From Cupriavidus pauculus (lineage in GTDB: Bacteria > Pseudomonadota > Gammaproteobacteria > Burkholderiales > Burkholderiaceae): a DNA stretch of 64,000 bases. Shown in pieces: positions 14,725 to 23,977 of the stretch; within the stretch, counting starts at the first letter, position 1; each line of letters opens with the position of its first letter. Under the pieces are notes generated by a model. The model had not been told where the DNA came from, made no database searches, and was given only the letters and a program-made list of their open reading frames with translations. The position numbers were made by a program, and so were the translations under genes. The stretch lies in the NCBI RefSeq assembly GCF_022179805.1, contig NZ_BPUO01000005.1, positions 186,001-250,000 on the forward strand, given 5' to 3'.

Positions 14725-15962
14725 GCCGGATCGAGATGGTAGGCATTGCCGCTGCTCGCCGCACTGCGCTCCATGCGCACGGCCAGCAATGCGATGCCCA
14801 ATGCGGCCAGCGGTGCGATGGCCGCCACCCAGGGCAAGGCGGCAAGCCCCGGGCCGTGATCCACCACGGTGCCGCCCAGCCAGGCCCCCAGGCCATTGCC
14901 CAGGTTGAAGGCCGCGATATTGAAGCTCGACGCCAGGTTCTGGCCCGCGCCCTGCGCATGGCGCAGCACGCGAAGCTGCAGCGGCGAGACCGTGGAGAAG
15001 GCCGCGATGCCCAGCACGCCGACGAAAACCACCACCGCCACAGGGCTATGCAGCGACAAGGTCATGGTGGCCAGCACCACCGTCAGCATGACCAGCGCGC
15101 CAAGCAGTGCACCGGTGGGACGGCGGTCGGCCACGCGTCCGCCAATGATGTTGCCGATGATCATGCCGCCGCCGAACAGCAGCAGGATGGGCGACACCGC
15201 GCCTTCGGCAAAACCGGTGACGCGCGTCAGCAGCGGCTGGATGTAGGTGATGACTGCAAACGTGCCCAGGGCCTGCAGCACGGTCATCAGCAGCCCCAGC
15301 AGCACCTGCGGCCGGCCGATGGTCTTCAGCTCGTCGACCAGGCGCACGGGCGCGGCGTCGTCGCGGCTGGTGCGTACCAGCAAGGCGATCACCGTCAGCG
15401 ACACCAGGCCAATCGCGGTCATGGCCCAGAACGTGGAGCGCCAGCCGAAGTGCAGGCCCAGCCAGGCGCCGGCCGGCATGCCGAGCAGCGTGGCCAGCGT
15501 CAGGCCCGAGAACATCACCGAGATGGCCGACGCGCGCCGGTTGGCCGGCACCAGGCCGGTGGCCACTACAGCGCCCACGCCGAAGAACGTGCCATGCGTG
15601 AGCGACGTCACCACGCGCGCGATCATCAGCGTGGTGTAGTCGGGCGCCAGCGCGCAGGCCGCATTGCCGATGGTGTAGAGGATCATCAGCGCCATCAGCA
15701 CGGCCTTGCGCGGCATGCGCCGGGTCAGCAGCGTCAGCACCGGCGCGCCGGCGAACACGCCCAGCGCGTAGCCCGAAACCAGCATGCCGGCCGCCGCGAT
15801 GGTGACACCGAGGTCCGAAGACACCTGCAGCAGCAGGCCCATGATGACGAATTCCGCGCAGCCGATACCGAACGATCCGGCGGTCAGCGCGTACAGGGCC
15901 GCCGGCATGCGCGCGCGCTCGCCGGCGGAAGGAGTGGAGGGGGTGGAGAGGGGCGCAGCCAT
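14721..15962 (-). CDS. MFS transporter, AraJ-like (DHA1 family)
   Basis: A 413-residue inner-membrane permease with about 12 hydrophobic helices. It begins AALYALTAGSFGIGCAEFVIMGLL, the signature of the AraJ/YdhP group of drug-H+ antiporter-type transporters, and has the loop motif LTRRMPRKAVL between helices 2 and 3. The start at 15962 follows GGAGATTTCCAG; longer in-frame extensions run antisense through the divergent LysR gene. The substrate is unknown, an exported sugar, arabinose-like compound or drug. The divergent LysR-type gene at 16126 is probably its regulator. Confidence 0.88.
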   Translation of the reverse strand: MAAPLSTPSTPSAGERARMPAALYALTAGSFGIGCAEFVIMGLLLQVSSDLGVTIAAAGMLVSGYALGVFAGAPVLTLLTRRMPRKAVLMALMILYTIGNAACALAPDYTTLMIARVVTSLTHGTFFGVGAVVATGLVPANRRASAISVMFSGLTLATLLGMPAGAWLGLHFGWRSTFWAMTAIGLVSLTVIALLVRTSRDDAAPVRLVDELKTIGRPQVLLGLLMTVLQALGTFAVITYIQPLLTRVTGFAEGAVSPILLLFGGGMIIGNIIGGRVADRRPTGALLGALVMLTVVLATMTLSLHSPVAVVVFVGVLGIAAFSTVSPLQLRVLRHAQGAGQNLASSFNIAAFNLGNGLGAWLGGTVVDHGPGLAALPWVAAIAPLAALGIALLAVRMERSAASSGNAYHLDPA

Positions 15963-16105
15963 CTGGAAATCTCCGGTGAGCCGGCCAACGGCCGGCGCTC
16001 GCGTGCGTGAAGGGTGGATAAAGCGGGAAAGGCGGGAAATGCAGGAAAGGCAGCAGTGTCGGTCTTTCCTATCTTCTGAAAAACGGGCAATATCGAGAAT
16101 CAGTT

Positions 16106-16120
16106 TCAAGTTTTCATTGA
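16106..16120. promoter_or_regulatory. possible LysR-type binding site over the regulator's start region
   Basis: TCAA-N7-TTGA is a dyad located 5-19 bases before the LysR ATG. LysR-type regulators bind short dyads of this kind and often repress their own gene. The match is short, so chance is possible. Confidence 0.25.
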
Positions 16121-16125
16121 GAACC

Positions 16126-17055
16126 ATGGATCGGATTGGGGATATCGGACTGTTCCTGCGGGTGCTCGACCTGGGATCGATCAGCGCGGCGGCGCGCAGC
16201 CTGGACATTTCCGTGGCCGTGGCAAGCCAGCGCCTGCAACGGCTGGAGCGCGATCTCGGCGTGCGGCTGCTGCATCGCACCACGCGCCGGCTGCACGCCA
16301 CGCCCGAGGGCGCGGTGCTGGCCGAGCAGGGGCGGGCACTGGTGGACGACCTGGAGGCGCTGTCCAGTTCCTTGCGACAGGCCGGCACCGGCATCACGGG
16401 CACGCTGCGGCTCACCACGTCGGCATCGTTCGGACGCCAGTACGTGTCGCCGTTGCTGACCGAGTTCCTGCGCCGGTATCCAGGCATCAACGTCAGCGTC
16501 AACCTGACGGATCACGTGCTGGACCTGGTCAGCAGCGGCTTCGACCTGGCCATCCGCATTGGAACGCTCGACGATTCGACGCTGGTGGCACGCAAGCTGG
16601 CCGACAACCGGCGCCTGCTGTGCGCATCGCCCGATTACCTGCGCGAGCACGGCACGCCGAAGACGCCGGAAGACCTGGTCCGGCATCAATGCCTGGTGCT
16701 GGTGGGCGCGCAGGGTCGCGCCGATGTCTGGCGGTTCGACGATGGTCGCGGTGGGGAAACGCCAGTGCGCGTGCGCGGCCGGGTCGAGGCCAATACGGGG
16801 GAGTTGCTGGCGGACGCCGCGCTGGCGGGTTTTGGCATCGCCATGCATTCTACCTGGCATGTCTGCGAGGACTTGCGGGCGGGACGCCTGGTGCAGGTAT
16901 TGGCCGACTATCCCATCGCGGTGAGCGGCATTTACGCGGTGATGCCGCAGCGCCGGCTGGTGCCGCCGCGCGTGCGCGCGTTCGTGGAGTTCCTGGCCGA
17001 GAAGTGGGGCGAGTCGCCACCGGGCATGCCGGACTTGGATCCTCGCCGATCCTGA
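16126..17055 (+). CDS. LysR family transcriptional regulator
   Basis: A 309-residue LysR-type regulator. Residues 1-60 form the winged helix-turn-helix (MDRIGDIGLFLRVLDLGSISAAARSL, then ASQRLQRLERDLGVRLLHRTTRRLHATPEG). The rest is a periplasmic-binding-protein-like effector domain (GTLRLTTSASFGRQYVSPLL, DLVSSGFDLAIRIG). This pattern belongs to the CrgA/DsdC-like group common in Burkholderiales. It is divergent from the MFS transporter with 163 bases between starts, the usual arrangement for a LysR regulator and its target. Ligand unknown. Confidence 0.9.
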   Translation: MDRIGDIGLFLRVLDLGSISAAARSLDISVAVASQRLQRLERDLGVRLLHRTTRRLHATPEGAVLAEQGRALVDDLEALSSSLRQAGTGITGTLRLTTSASFGRQYVSPLLTEFLRRYPGINVSVNLTDHVLDLVSSGFDLAIRIGTLDDSTLVARKLADNRRLLCASPDYLREHGTPKTPEDLVRHQCLVLVGAQGRADVWRFDDGRGGETPVRVRGRVEANTGELLADAALAGFGIAMHSTWHVCEDLRAGRLVQVLADYPIAVSGIYAVMPQRRLVPPRVRAFVEFLAEKWGESPPGMPDLDPRRS

Positions 17056-17190
17056 CCTAGAGTGCTTTGCTGCGGCCGTGCGTCGGCGGGTGGCGCGCCT
17101 GGGAAGCGATGGTGGTGGCGACTGACTGCCTAAATCTTGGGCAGTCCGGTGCGATGACGCACAGACTGGGCCCCGGCGCCCAGGGCAGGC

Positions 17191-17219
17191 AGGATATCCA
17201 CAGTTTCTGTGGATATCCT
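17191..17219. repeat. 13-bp perfect hairpin containing DnaA-box-like sequences
   Basis: AGGATATCCACAG (17191-17203) is followed by TTT and its exact complement (17207-17219). It lies in the 250-base gap between the LysR gene and a lipoprotein gene. It could terminate the LysR transcript, but no T-run follows. Each arm contains ATATCCACA, one base from the DnaA box TTATCCACA. Nothing else was seen in this gap. Confidence 0.5.
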
Positions 17220-17305
17220 CAACGTGGGGCAGCCCACGTCCGCGCCACGGCAGGCAGGGTATGCTTCGGCACCAACCTCGGTCAACTGTCAGCTTCGTGC
17301 CCGCT

Positions 17306-17899
17306 ATGCACAGGAATCCGATTGCCGCAGTGCCTGTTGTTGTCCCCGCTGCCATGCGGGCCACGTTGCTGGCGTTATTGCCGGCCGTGCTGGCCGGCTG
17401 CGTGACATATTACCGCGTACCTTCGGACGCGCCGTTCGCCAGCGTGCGCCTGATGACCAGTACCGATGACCGGACCACATTCAACGTGCTGGACCCCGCA
17501 AGGTGTCCGTCGCCGTGGCCCCAGGTGCTGGCCGGCACGGGCAAGCAGCTCGCGGCCATGGGGCGCGACTCGACACTGGATATGGCGGGCATTCCGCCGG
17601 AGCCACCGTCGCGCGTGCGTGAGCGCAAGTTGGTGCCGGGCAAGCGGATCTATGTGGCGGTGATTTCGTATGCGGCGCCGCCCGCGGAAGATGCGCGCTG
17701 CGCGGCCGGCGTATCGTTCGTCCCGCAGGTGAACGGGCAATACGAGATCCGGTTTACGCGCGACGATAGCGCGACCCAGTGCGCGGCGCGGGTGCTGCGG
17801 CTGCAGCCCGATGCGGAGGGCGGTGCGAAGGTGGTTCAGGAACCGTCGCAGCAGGGGTTCAGGGCGTTGCGCCCCGAATACCTGTGCGAGGCACGCTAG
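17306..17899 (+). CDS. putative lipoprotein, 197 aa
   Basis: Unrecognised protein with a lipoprotein signal: a hydrophobic stretch MRATLLALLPAVLAGC ends in a lipobox (LAGC) with the cysteine at residue 31 of the chosen start. A shorter start at 17354 would also work and gives a more usual signal length. The mature part begins VTYYRVPSDAPFASVRLMTST and contains a conserved-looking pattern GKRIYVAVISY, four further cysteines and C-terminal RPEYLCEAR. Probably an outer- or inner-membrane lipoprotein facing the periplasm. It stands alone. Function unknown. Confidence 0.72.
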   Translation: MHRNPIAAVPVVVPAAMRATLLALLPAVLAGCVTYYRVPSDAPFASVRLMTSTDDRTTFNVLDPARCPSPWPQVLAGTGKQLAAMGRDSTLDMAGIPPEPPSRVRERKLVPGKRIYVAVISYAAPPAEDARCAAGVSFVPQVNGQYEIRFTRDDSATQCAARVLRLQPDAEGGAKVVQEPSQQGFRALRPEYLCEAR

Positions 17900-17924
17900 C
17901 GCGCCTCGCGAAAACCTGGAAACC

Positions 17925-18242
17925 TCAGGCCTGTTCGTCGATCAGGAAGCGCTCCGGGCGCTTGCCCAGCCATGCCGGAGCACGGCCACGGCCCGACCAC
18001 GTCTTGCCGGTCTTCGGATCACGATACTTCGGCGGCAGCGCCGATGCCGCTTTCTGCGCCGCGCCGCTGCCAGCCGGACGGCCGCGACGGCGCTTCGGTG
18101 CGATGTCCTCGACGGTCAGATCATAATCGGCCATCAACTGGCGGATCTGCTCGATCACGCTTGCCACTTCATTGGCGCGTACTTCGCTGAGCTTGGCTTC
18201 CAGTGCTTCTTTTTCGGCCAGCAGTTGCTTGTATGTCGGCAT
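17925..18242 (-). CDS. H-NS family nucleoid-associated protein
   Basis: A 105-residue H-NS-like protein of the Burkholderiales type. The N-terminal half is a coiled-coil oligomerisation region (MPTYKQLLAEKEALEAKLSE onward), a linker carries the AT-hook-like RRRGRPAG, and the C-terminal DNA-binding motif reads KYRDPKTGKTWSGRGRAPAWL. Such proteins bind AT-rich DNA and silence transcription. The ATG at 18242 follows GGGGAT, 7-8 bases away; an upstream ATG at 18278 is less likely. The upstream region is unusually AT-rich, as is common for hns-type genes, which often regulate themselves. Confidence 0.9.
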   Translation of the reverse strand: MPTYKQLLAEKEALEAKLSEVRANEVASVIEQIRQLMADYDLTVEDIAPKRRRGRPAGSGAAQKAASALPPKYRDPKTGKTWSGRGRAPAWLGKRPERFLIDEQA

Positions 18243-18706
18243 TTTTGGATCCCCGTTCAGATTGGCGGCCCGTTGCATACCGCTGCAAGCGAGTACCGCA
18301 TAACAAAAATATTACAAAGAATTATCCGGAAAAGCACGATTCAAACACGAACGCGAAAGAAATCGTAAAGGTTCTGGCATCAAAGCGGTATGCCATCTAC
18401 CTGTTATCGCTGCCTGTTATCACATTTCCGGAAAGATTTGGCGCCCGCTTCGGCGTTGCGAAAGGCGCTGGTCCGCATCCTAACCAGAATAAGCAATGGG
18501 AGGCAACCATGGATTTGGCATATTCGTAAATCGTCCAGTGCACGAGCGCGGGGAATGTGGATTTTTTTTAGCCGACCGGGTTATGCGGGAAATTCGAATG
18601 CATGGACCTGACGCTCGCCGGCATGATTGTCAGCAATGATATTTTTAGCATGTTGCTGACTGACTCAGGACATCTGCGCGAATGCGCTGACAAACACGCC
18701 GGCAAT
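18243..18706. other. AT-richer intergenic region upstream of hns-type gene
   Basis: These 464 bases separate the H-NS gene from the terminator of the purine permease. The part next to H-NS is AT-rich (AAAAATATTACAAAG near 18304) and probably holds its promoter. Short open frames here have no family-like content and no ribosome-binding sites. I see no RNA gene. Confidence 0.5.
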
Positions 18707-18739
18707 AAAAAAGCCCTCGGGGGGAAAGTCCCCGAGGGC
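18707..18739 (-). terminator. intrinsic terminator of the purine permease gene
   Basis: On the minus strand a 10-bp GC-rich stem (GCCCTCGGGG paired with CCCCGAGGGC, 7-base loop) is followed by six T residues. It lies 86 bases beyond the permease stop and is a textbook Rho-independent terminator. Confidence 0.85.
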
Positions 18740-18824
18740 CATCGAAATCCACCGGTCATCCCAGGTGGAGGAGACCTCGTTGTCGCCGTAATGGCGGATT
18801 TTTTTAGCGTGGCAAGCCGACCTT

Positions 18825-20213
18825 TTAGATGGCCCAGCCGCCTGCGTAGAACGCGGCCAGTGCCACCGCGATGGCTACCGTGCCGATATTGAGCTTGCGC
18901 CATTCACCTGCGACGATGCGGCCGATGACCAGCGTGCAGAAGCCCAGCATGATGCCGGTGACGATATTGCAGGTCAGCACGATGAACACGGCGCAGACCA
19001 GGCCGGCCAGCGAGTCGACCAGGTCGTCCATGTGCAGGCGCGACACGCTCGACAGCATCAGCAGGCCCACGTACATCAGCGCCGGGGCGGTGGCGTACGA
19101 CGGCACCAGGCCGGCCAGCGGCGAGAAGAACATCACCACCAGGAACAGCACGCCAACAGTGACGGCGGCCAGGCCCGTACGGGCGCCGGCGGCTACGCCA
19201 ACCGTCGATTCGATGTAGGCAGCGGCCGGTGCGCCACCGAAGAATGCCGAGAAGATCGAGCTGACCGAATCGGCGGTCAGTGCTCGGCCACCGTTGTGGA
19301 TGCGGCCCGTGGCGTCGAGCTGGTTCGCCTGGCCGGCCACGGCGCGGATGGTGCCGGTGGCGTCGAAGACCGCGGTCATCACCAGTGCCAGCACGCTGGG
19401 CAGCACGGCGGCCGACAGCGCGCCACGGATGTCCATTGCACCGATCAGCGAGGCATGGCCCGGGGCCGACAGCGACGGCAGTGCGAACACGCCGGTGAAC
19501 TTGACGGCCGGGTCGAAGGCCAGGCCCAGCAGCGAGATCGCCACGATCACGAGCAGGATGCCGCCCGGTACGCGGCGACGTTCCAGGCCGAAGATCGCGG
19601 CCAGGCCCAGCACCGACATCACTACCGGAAACGCCGTGATCTGGCCCAGTGCCACCGGCAGTCCGGGGCCGGGGTTCTTCACCACCAGACCCACTTCATT
19701 CGATGCGATCAGCAGCAGGAACAGGCCGATGCCGATACCTGCGCCGTGCGCCACGCCAGCGGGCAGGTTGCGCAGGATCCAGGACCGCACCCCGGTGACC
19801 GAGATGGCCGTGAACACCACGCCCATCAGGAACACGGCGCCCAGTGCCACGGCGGGCGTGAGCTTCTGGCCCAGCACCAGGCCGAAGGCCATGAATGCGG
19901 TCAGCGAGATGGCGCAGCCGATGGCGATCGGCAGCTTGGCCCAGAGGCCCATCAGCAGGGACCCGAATGCGGTGGTCAGGCACACGGCCACGAACACGGC
20001 GCTGTTGTCGAAGCCGGCCTTGCCCAGCATGCCGGGCACGACGAACACGGCGTAGACCATGGCCATGAAGGTGGTGATACCCGCCACCACTTCGCGCCGC
20101 TGCGTGCTGCCACGGGCGCTGATTCCAAAATACTGGTCGATCCTGCCGCCCGGTTGAGCCGGGGCGGGGGGCGCGTCTGCGTCCGCGACGGACGGATACG
20201 GCTGTTCGATCAT
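18825..20213 (-). CDS. NCS2 family purine (AzgA-type) permease
   Basis: A 462-residue inner-membrane transporter of the AzgA branch of nucleobase:cation symporters (E. coli AdeP/AdeQ, GhxP/GhxQ). The N-terminal cytoplasmic segment is followed by [24 protein letters not shown], and later by [42 protein letters not shown] and many other hydrophobic helices. It should import adenine, guanine or hypoxanthine with protons; which one cannot be decided. The ATG at 20213 has an excellent AAGGAGACAG site. It stands alone with its own terminator. Confidence 0.92.
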   Translation of the reverse strand: MIEQPYPSVADADAPPAPAQPGGRIDQYFGISARGSTQRREVVAGITTFMAMVYAVFVVPGMLGKAGFDNSAVFVAVCLTTAFGSLLMGLWAKLPIAIGCAISLTAFMAFGLVLGQKLTPAVALGAVFLMGVVFTAISVTGVRSWILRNLPAGVAHGAGIGIGLFLLLIASNEVGLVVKNPGPGLPVALGQITAFPVVMSVLGLAAIFGLERRRVPGGILLVIVAISLLGLAFDPAVKFTGVFALPSLSAPGHASLIGAMDIRGALSAAVLPSVLALVMTAVFDATGTIRAVAGQANQLDATGRIHNGGRALTADSVSSIFSAFFGGAPAAAYIESTVGVAAGARTGLAAVTVGVLFLVVMFFSPLAGLVPSYATAPALMYVGLLMLSSVSRLHMDDLVDSLAGLVCAVFIVLTCNIVTGIMLGFCTLVIGRIVAGEWRKLNIGTVAIAVALAAFYAGGWAI

Positions 20214-20665
20214 GGTCTGTCTCCTTGGGGCGCTGCGCACGTCCGCGTACGGATCGGCGTCAGCCTCGTCTCACGTGGTTCCGGGTGTGGAGGTCGGAGG
20301 TCCCGTCGGGCATCGGCAAGGGGGTGCGGGTGTCTCGTTCCTCGGTGTCCGGCCACTCGGGCCGGGGGCCGGTCGGCTACCTCTGGCGGGCAGGATCCGG
20401 CGAGGCTCAAAGGTAGGCGAGGCGCCTGCCATATTCATCATCGGGGGCGCATGCGGAACATGCCCGCGTCCGAATAACCACGGTGTGCCGGTGCTTCGCA
20501 AGGCTCAGGGATTTCCCTCGGTGGCGGCGATGTGCGCCATGCGGGGCCAGCCATGCGTCACAACTGGGCCGTCATATGTAGTTAGCGCTAAAGGTCACGG
20601 CGGGGGCGCCGATAGCCCCATGGCAACACCCATATCCATACACACCGAGCCAGCGGAGCAAGAGC
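20214..20665. other. intergenic region between purine permease and cheV-like gene
   Basis: These 452 bases separate divergently transcribed genes and must hold two promoters. I looked for a purine riboswitch and did not find its conserved pattern. No open frame with recognisable content or ribosome-binding site is present. Confidence 0.4.
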
Positions 20666-21628
20666 ATGACCAGCGCGATGAGGGACATCGACGAGCGCAC
20701 CAACCTGACCAACAACAACCAGTTCGAGTTGCTGTTGTTCCGACTTGGCGACGCTGCGCACACCGAACAGTCCGAACTGTTCGGCATCAACGTTTTCAAG
20801 GTCCGGGAAATCCTGGTCATGCCGCCGGTCACCACCGTGGTCGGCGCCGAGCCGTCGATCCTGGGCATGGCCGACATCCGCGGCCAGGTGATTCCGGTCA
20901 TCGACCTGCCGCGCCTGCTGGAATGCAAGCCGAAGTCGGGCCTCAACATCATGCTCGTCACCGAGTACGCGCGCTCGACGCAAGGGTTCGCGGTCGAGGC
21001 CGTCGAGGAAATCGTCCGCCTGGACTGGAGCCAGGTGATCTCGGCCGAGAACAGCGTCAAGGGCGGCCTGGTGACCAGCATCGCCAAGCTCGACGTGGGC
21101 GGCGACAACGCGCGCCTGGTGCAGGTGCTGGACGTCGAGCAGATCCTGCGCGACGTGCTGCCGACGCGCCAGCCCGACGTGGACCCCGCGACGGTTGGCC
21201 CGCAACTGAACCTGCGCCCGGGCAGCAAGGTGCTGTGCGCCGATGATTCCGCGCTGGCGCGCGGCCTGATCGAGAACGGCCTCAAGGCAATGGGCGTGCA
21301 GGTGGTGATGACCAAGACCGGTCAGGAAGCCTGGGAAATGCTGGGACAGATCGCCGACCTGACGGCCAGCCAGGGCAAGTCCATCCGCGACGAAGTGGCG
21401 CTGGTGCTGACTGACCTGGAAATGCCCGAGATGGACGGCTTCACGCTGACGCGCAAGATCAAGGCCGACGCACGTCTGAAGTCACTGCCCGTGGTCATCC
21501 ATTCGTCGCTGTCCGGCGAGGCCAGTGAAGAGCACGTGCGCAAGGTGGGTGCGGATGCCTACGTGTCGAAGTTCCTGGCAAAGGATCTGGCGGACACGAT
21601 TCGTGGAGTGCTGGCGCGGCATCCGTAA
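20666..21628 (+). CDS. CheV-like chemotaxis protein (CheW + receiver)
   Basis: A 320-residue hybrid. Residues 15-165 form a CheW-like domain (FELLLFRLG, FGINVFKVREIL, ILGMADIRGQVIPVIDLPRLL), which couples chemoreceptors to CheA. Residues 185-320 are a response-regulator receiver with the phosphorylatable aspartate in VLTDLEMPEMDGF, an early DDSALARG acidic pair and a late lysine in VSKFLAKD. CheV proteins act as phosphorylation-tuned coupling or adaptation proteins at receptor arrays. The ATG follows GGAGCAAGAG. It is an orphan, with no other che gene in the window. Confidence 0.9.
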   Translation: MTSAMRDIDERTNLTNNNQFELLLFRLGDAAHTEQSELFGINVFKVREILVMPPVTTVVGAEPSILGMADIRGQVIPVIDLPRLLECKPKSGLNIMLVTEYARSTQGFAVEAVEEIVRLDWSQVISAENSVKGGLVTSIAKLDVGGDNARLVQVLDVEQILRDVLPTRQPDVDPATVGPQLNLRPGSKVLCADDSALARGLIENGLKAMGVQVVMTKTGQEAWEMLGQIADLTASQGKSIRDEVALVLTDLEMPEMDGFTLTRKIKADARLKSLPVVIHSSLSGEASEEHVRKVGADAYVSKFLAKDLADTIRGVLARHP

Positions 21629-21662
21629 GCGCCTGCTGAATTTGCGGTTGTGTTTTTGATTT

Positions 21663-21784
21663 GCCCCTCTCCCTCTGGGAGAGGGGCAGGGGTGAGGGCA
21701 GGCGGTTCAAATTGCCATTAGTCGGCAAGCAGAGCCTCCATGCCCTCACCCCCAACCCCTCTCCCGCGAGCGGGAGAGGGGAGC
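21663..21784. repeat. dispersed composite repeat, copy 1
   Basis: Two hairpins with GGGAGAGGGG/CCCCTCTCCC arms flank a core containing CAAATTGC and GTCGGCAAGCAGA. Outer segments GGGGTGAGGGC and GCCCTCACCCC are themselves complementary, so the whole element can fold into a cruciform-like structure. The same design recurs at 26191 and 34276. This copy lies between the convergent cheV-like and peroxiredoxin genes. Confidence 0.8.
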
Positions 21785-21933
21785 AGAAATCTGCGCGCGA
21801 TAACCTCCAAAACCCACCCTGCATAAATCCCTTCCCCACGCAACAAAACCCCCGGAACCGGCTTTGCCCAAAAAAAAGGCAGTCCAGCTCCCTTCAATAC
21901 CGGCGCGGGTTTGCGGGCTGTCAAGAGGGCGAT

Positions 21934-21954
21934 TATCCACGTAACCTGTGGATA
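21934..21954. repeat. short hairpin with DnaA-box-like arms
   Basis: TATCCAC (21934-21940) pairs with GTGGATA (21948-21954). TTATCCACG on the plus strand and CTATCCACA on the minus strand each resemble the DnaA box, and TTCCACAGG follows. It lies in the 384-base convergent gap after repeat copy 1; the rest of the gap holds nothing I recognise. Confidence 0.35.
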
Positions 21955-22012
21955 GTTCCACAGGCCAGATGGATTAACTCAAACAGGTATACCGCCCTCT
22001 GCGAACAGGTAC

Positions 22013-22669
22013 CTACTTGGGCTGTGCGACGGTGCGCAGGTACGGCTTCAGCGTCTTGAAACCATCGGGATATTTCTTCTTCGCGTCATCGTCGGAAACT
22101 GAAGTCGGGATGATCACGTCGTCGCCCGGCTTCCAGTTTACGGGCGTGGCCACGGCGTGCTTGGCGTTGAGTTGCAGCGAATCGAGCAGACGCAGTACCT
22201 CGTCGAAATTGCGCCCTGCGCTCATCGGATACACCAGCATGGCCTTGATCTTCTTGTCGGGTCCGATCCAGAACACCGAGCGGATCGTGGCGTTGTCCAC
22301 GGCGGTGCGTGGGCCGCTGCCGCTGGCCTCGGGGTGGATCATGTCGTAGAGCTTGGCCACGGTCAGGTCGTGGTCGCCGATCATCGGGTAGTTCACGGCG
22401 GCGCCCTGCGTTTCCTCGATGTCCTTGGCCCAGCGCGAGTGGTCGCCAACGGGGTCGATCGACAGGCCGATGACCTTGGTGTTGCGCTTGTCGAATTCGG
22501 GCTTCAGCTTTGCCATGTAGCCCAGTTCGGTGGTGCAGACCGGCGTGAAGTCCTTGGGATGCGAAAACAGGATTGCCCAGCTGTCGCCGATCCATTCGTG
22601 GAAGTTGATCTTGCCCTCGGTGGTCTCTGCGGTGAAGTCGGGGGCTGTCTCGCCAATGCGGATGGCCAT
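22013..22669 (-). CDS. 1-Cys peroxiredoxin (Prx6 type)
   Basis: A 218-residue thiol peroxidase. The peroxidatic cysteine C45 sits in PKDFTPVCTTELG, and a conserved SRW/SW-type segment (HSRWAKDIEE) follows. The length and the C-terminal extension (GRNFDEVLRLLDSLQL, then NWKPGDDVIIPTSVSDDDAKKKYP) are those of the 1-Cys Prx6 group rather than the two-cysteine AhpC. It reduces hydrogen peroxide and organic peroxides in the cytoplasm, with the resolving thiol supplied by another molecule. The ATG is preceded by GAAGGAGCC. It lies after the oxo-acid dehydrogenase genes on the same strand, with 149 bases between. Confidence 0.92.
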   Translation of the reverse strand: MAIRIGETAPDFTAETTEGKINFHEWIGDSWAILFSHPKDFTPVCTTELGYMAKLKPEFDKRNTKVIGLSIDPVGDHSRWAKDIEETQGAAVNYPMIGDHDLTVAKLYDMIHPEASGSGPRTAVDNATIRSVFWIGPDKKIKAMLVYPMSAGRNFDEVLRLLDSLQLNAKHAVATPVNWKPGDDVIIPTSVSDDDAKKKYPDGFKTLKPYLRTVAQPK

Positions 22670-22818
22670 GGTCAGGCTCCTTCTGGATGGGTTGCGGTGG
22701 TTGGATTGGCAGGCCCGCGCTGCGCGCGGCTATCCAGTATAGGTACTGCGCGCGACGAATGGGCTCCTGCCGATGGCGGAGGCGCAATCGGTATCGCGGG
22801 CGTCACTCAACGGGCGTT

Positions 22819-23949
22819 CTAGTCTGGGCGCTCCAGATCCGCGATGACGGCACGCAGAAAGCGCGCGGCCTCGCCGCCGGTGACCACGCGATGGTCGAAG
22901 GTCAGCGACAGCGGCATCACACGATGCACGGCCGGCACGCCGCCCGCGGCCACCACTTCGTCGCGGATGCGTCCGGCGCCCAGGATGGCCACCGTGGGCG
23001 GCACCACGATCGGCGCCGCGTAGCGCCCCGCGATCATGCCGAAATTCGACAGCGTGATGGTGTTGCCGCGCATCTCCTCGGGGGCGATGGTGCGGGCCTG
23101 GATATCGGCACGCATGCGGTCCAGGCCCGTGCGCAGGTCGGCCGCGTCGCGCTTGCCCACATTGCGCAGCACCGGCACGAACAGCCCTTCGGGCAGGTCC
23201 GCCGCAATGCCCACGTCGATACGTTCCAGCACATGGCGGCGGCCGGTATGGCCTTCGTACCAGGCGTTGAGCGCCGGCTCGGCGCGCACGCCAGCCACCA
23301 GCGCACGGACCAGGCGGATCGTGATGTCGTGGCCGCGCGCCGTGCCGACGGTCTGCCACGCATGCAGGTCGGCGTCGTCCATGACCGTGGCGGCGGCCAC
23401 CTCGCTCTGCGCGCGCGCCATGTTCTGCGCCATCGCGCGCCGCACCCCGCGCACGATTTCGGCGGGGCCCAGTTCCGCCAGCGTGGTGGCCACGCGCTGC
23501 ACGTCGGTGGCCGTGATCACGCCATCGCGGCCCGACGGCGTGACCATGGCCAGGTCCACCGACAGCTTGCGCGCCAGCGCGCGCACCGCCGGCGTGGCCT
23601 TGATGCCGTGCCCGCCCTGCACCCCGGCGGCACCCACGCGCGTATCGCCCTCGTGTACCACGTGCGTGCCCACCTTGACCGCGCCCACCACGGTGCCGGC
23701 ATCGTCCGACGCGCCCGCGCCCTCGAAGCCCACCAGTGGCGCGCCAAGGTGAACGATGTCGCCCGGCTGCGCGAACAGCTTGGCTACCTGTCCGCCGAAC
23801 GGCGAGGGAATCTCGACGATGGCCTTGGCCGTTTCCACCGACAGCAGCGGCTGGTCCGCCTGTATGGCATCGCCGGGCTTGACGTGCCACGTCACGATCT
23901 CGGCTTCCTGCAGGCCTTCGCCCAGGTCGGGCAGCTTGAAGATCCGCAT
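22819..23949 (-). CDS. 2-oxo acid dehydrogenase complex, E2 (lipoamide acyltransferase)
   Basis: A 376-residue acyltransferase. The N-terminal lipoyl domain (residues 1-75) carries the lipoylated lysine K42 in VETAKAIVE. A peripheral-subunit-binding domain follows (KATPAVRALARKLSVDLAMVTPSGRDGVITATDV), then the catalytic domain, ending in FDHRVVTGGEAARF with catalytic H353. The usual HxxxDG aspartate is threonine here. It transfers acyl groups from E1 to CoA. The ATG at 23949 has GGAGACAACG upstream. Encoded 28 bases after E1beta, so part of one operon. Acyl preference (acetyl, acetoin-derived or branched-chain) is not certain. Confidence 0.9.
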   Translation of the reverse strand: MRIFKLPDLGEGLQEAEIVTWHVKPGDAIQADQPLLSVETAKAIVEIPSPFGGQVAKLFAQPGDIVHLGAPLVGFEGAGASDDAGTVVGAVKVGTHVVHEGDTRVGAAGVQGGHGIKATPAVRALARKLSVDLAMVTPSGRDGVITATDVQRVATTLAELGPAEIVRGVRRAMAQNMARAQSEVAAATVMDDADLHAWQTVGTARGHDITIRLVRALVAGVRAEPALNAWYEGHTGRRHVLERIDVGIAADLPEGLFVPVLRNVGKRDAADLRTGLDRMRADIQARTIAPEEMRGNTITLSNFGMIAGRYAAPIVVPPTVAILGAGRIRDEVVAAGGVPAVHRVMPLSLTFDHRVVTGGEAARFLRAVIADLERPD

Positions 23950-23977
23950 CGTTGTCTCCTGGTTGGGCAGGGTAGGT

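Noticed and set aside
18602..18892. Short open frame of 96 codons
   Set aside because: It runs straight through the intrinsic terminator and into the 3' end of the permease gene.
20214..20665. Purine riboswitch before the permease
   Set aside because: No conserved purine-aptamer core was visible, and these are uncommon in proteobacteria.
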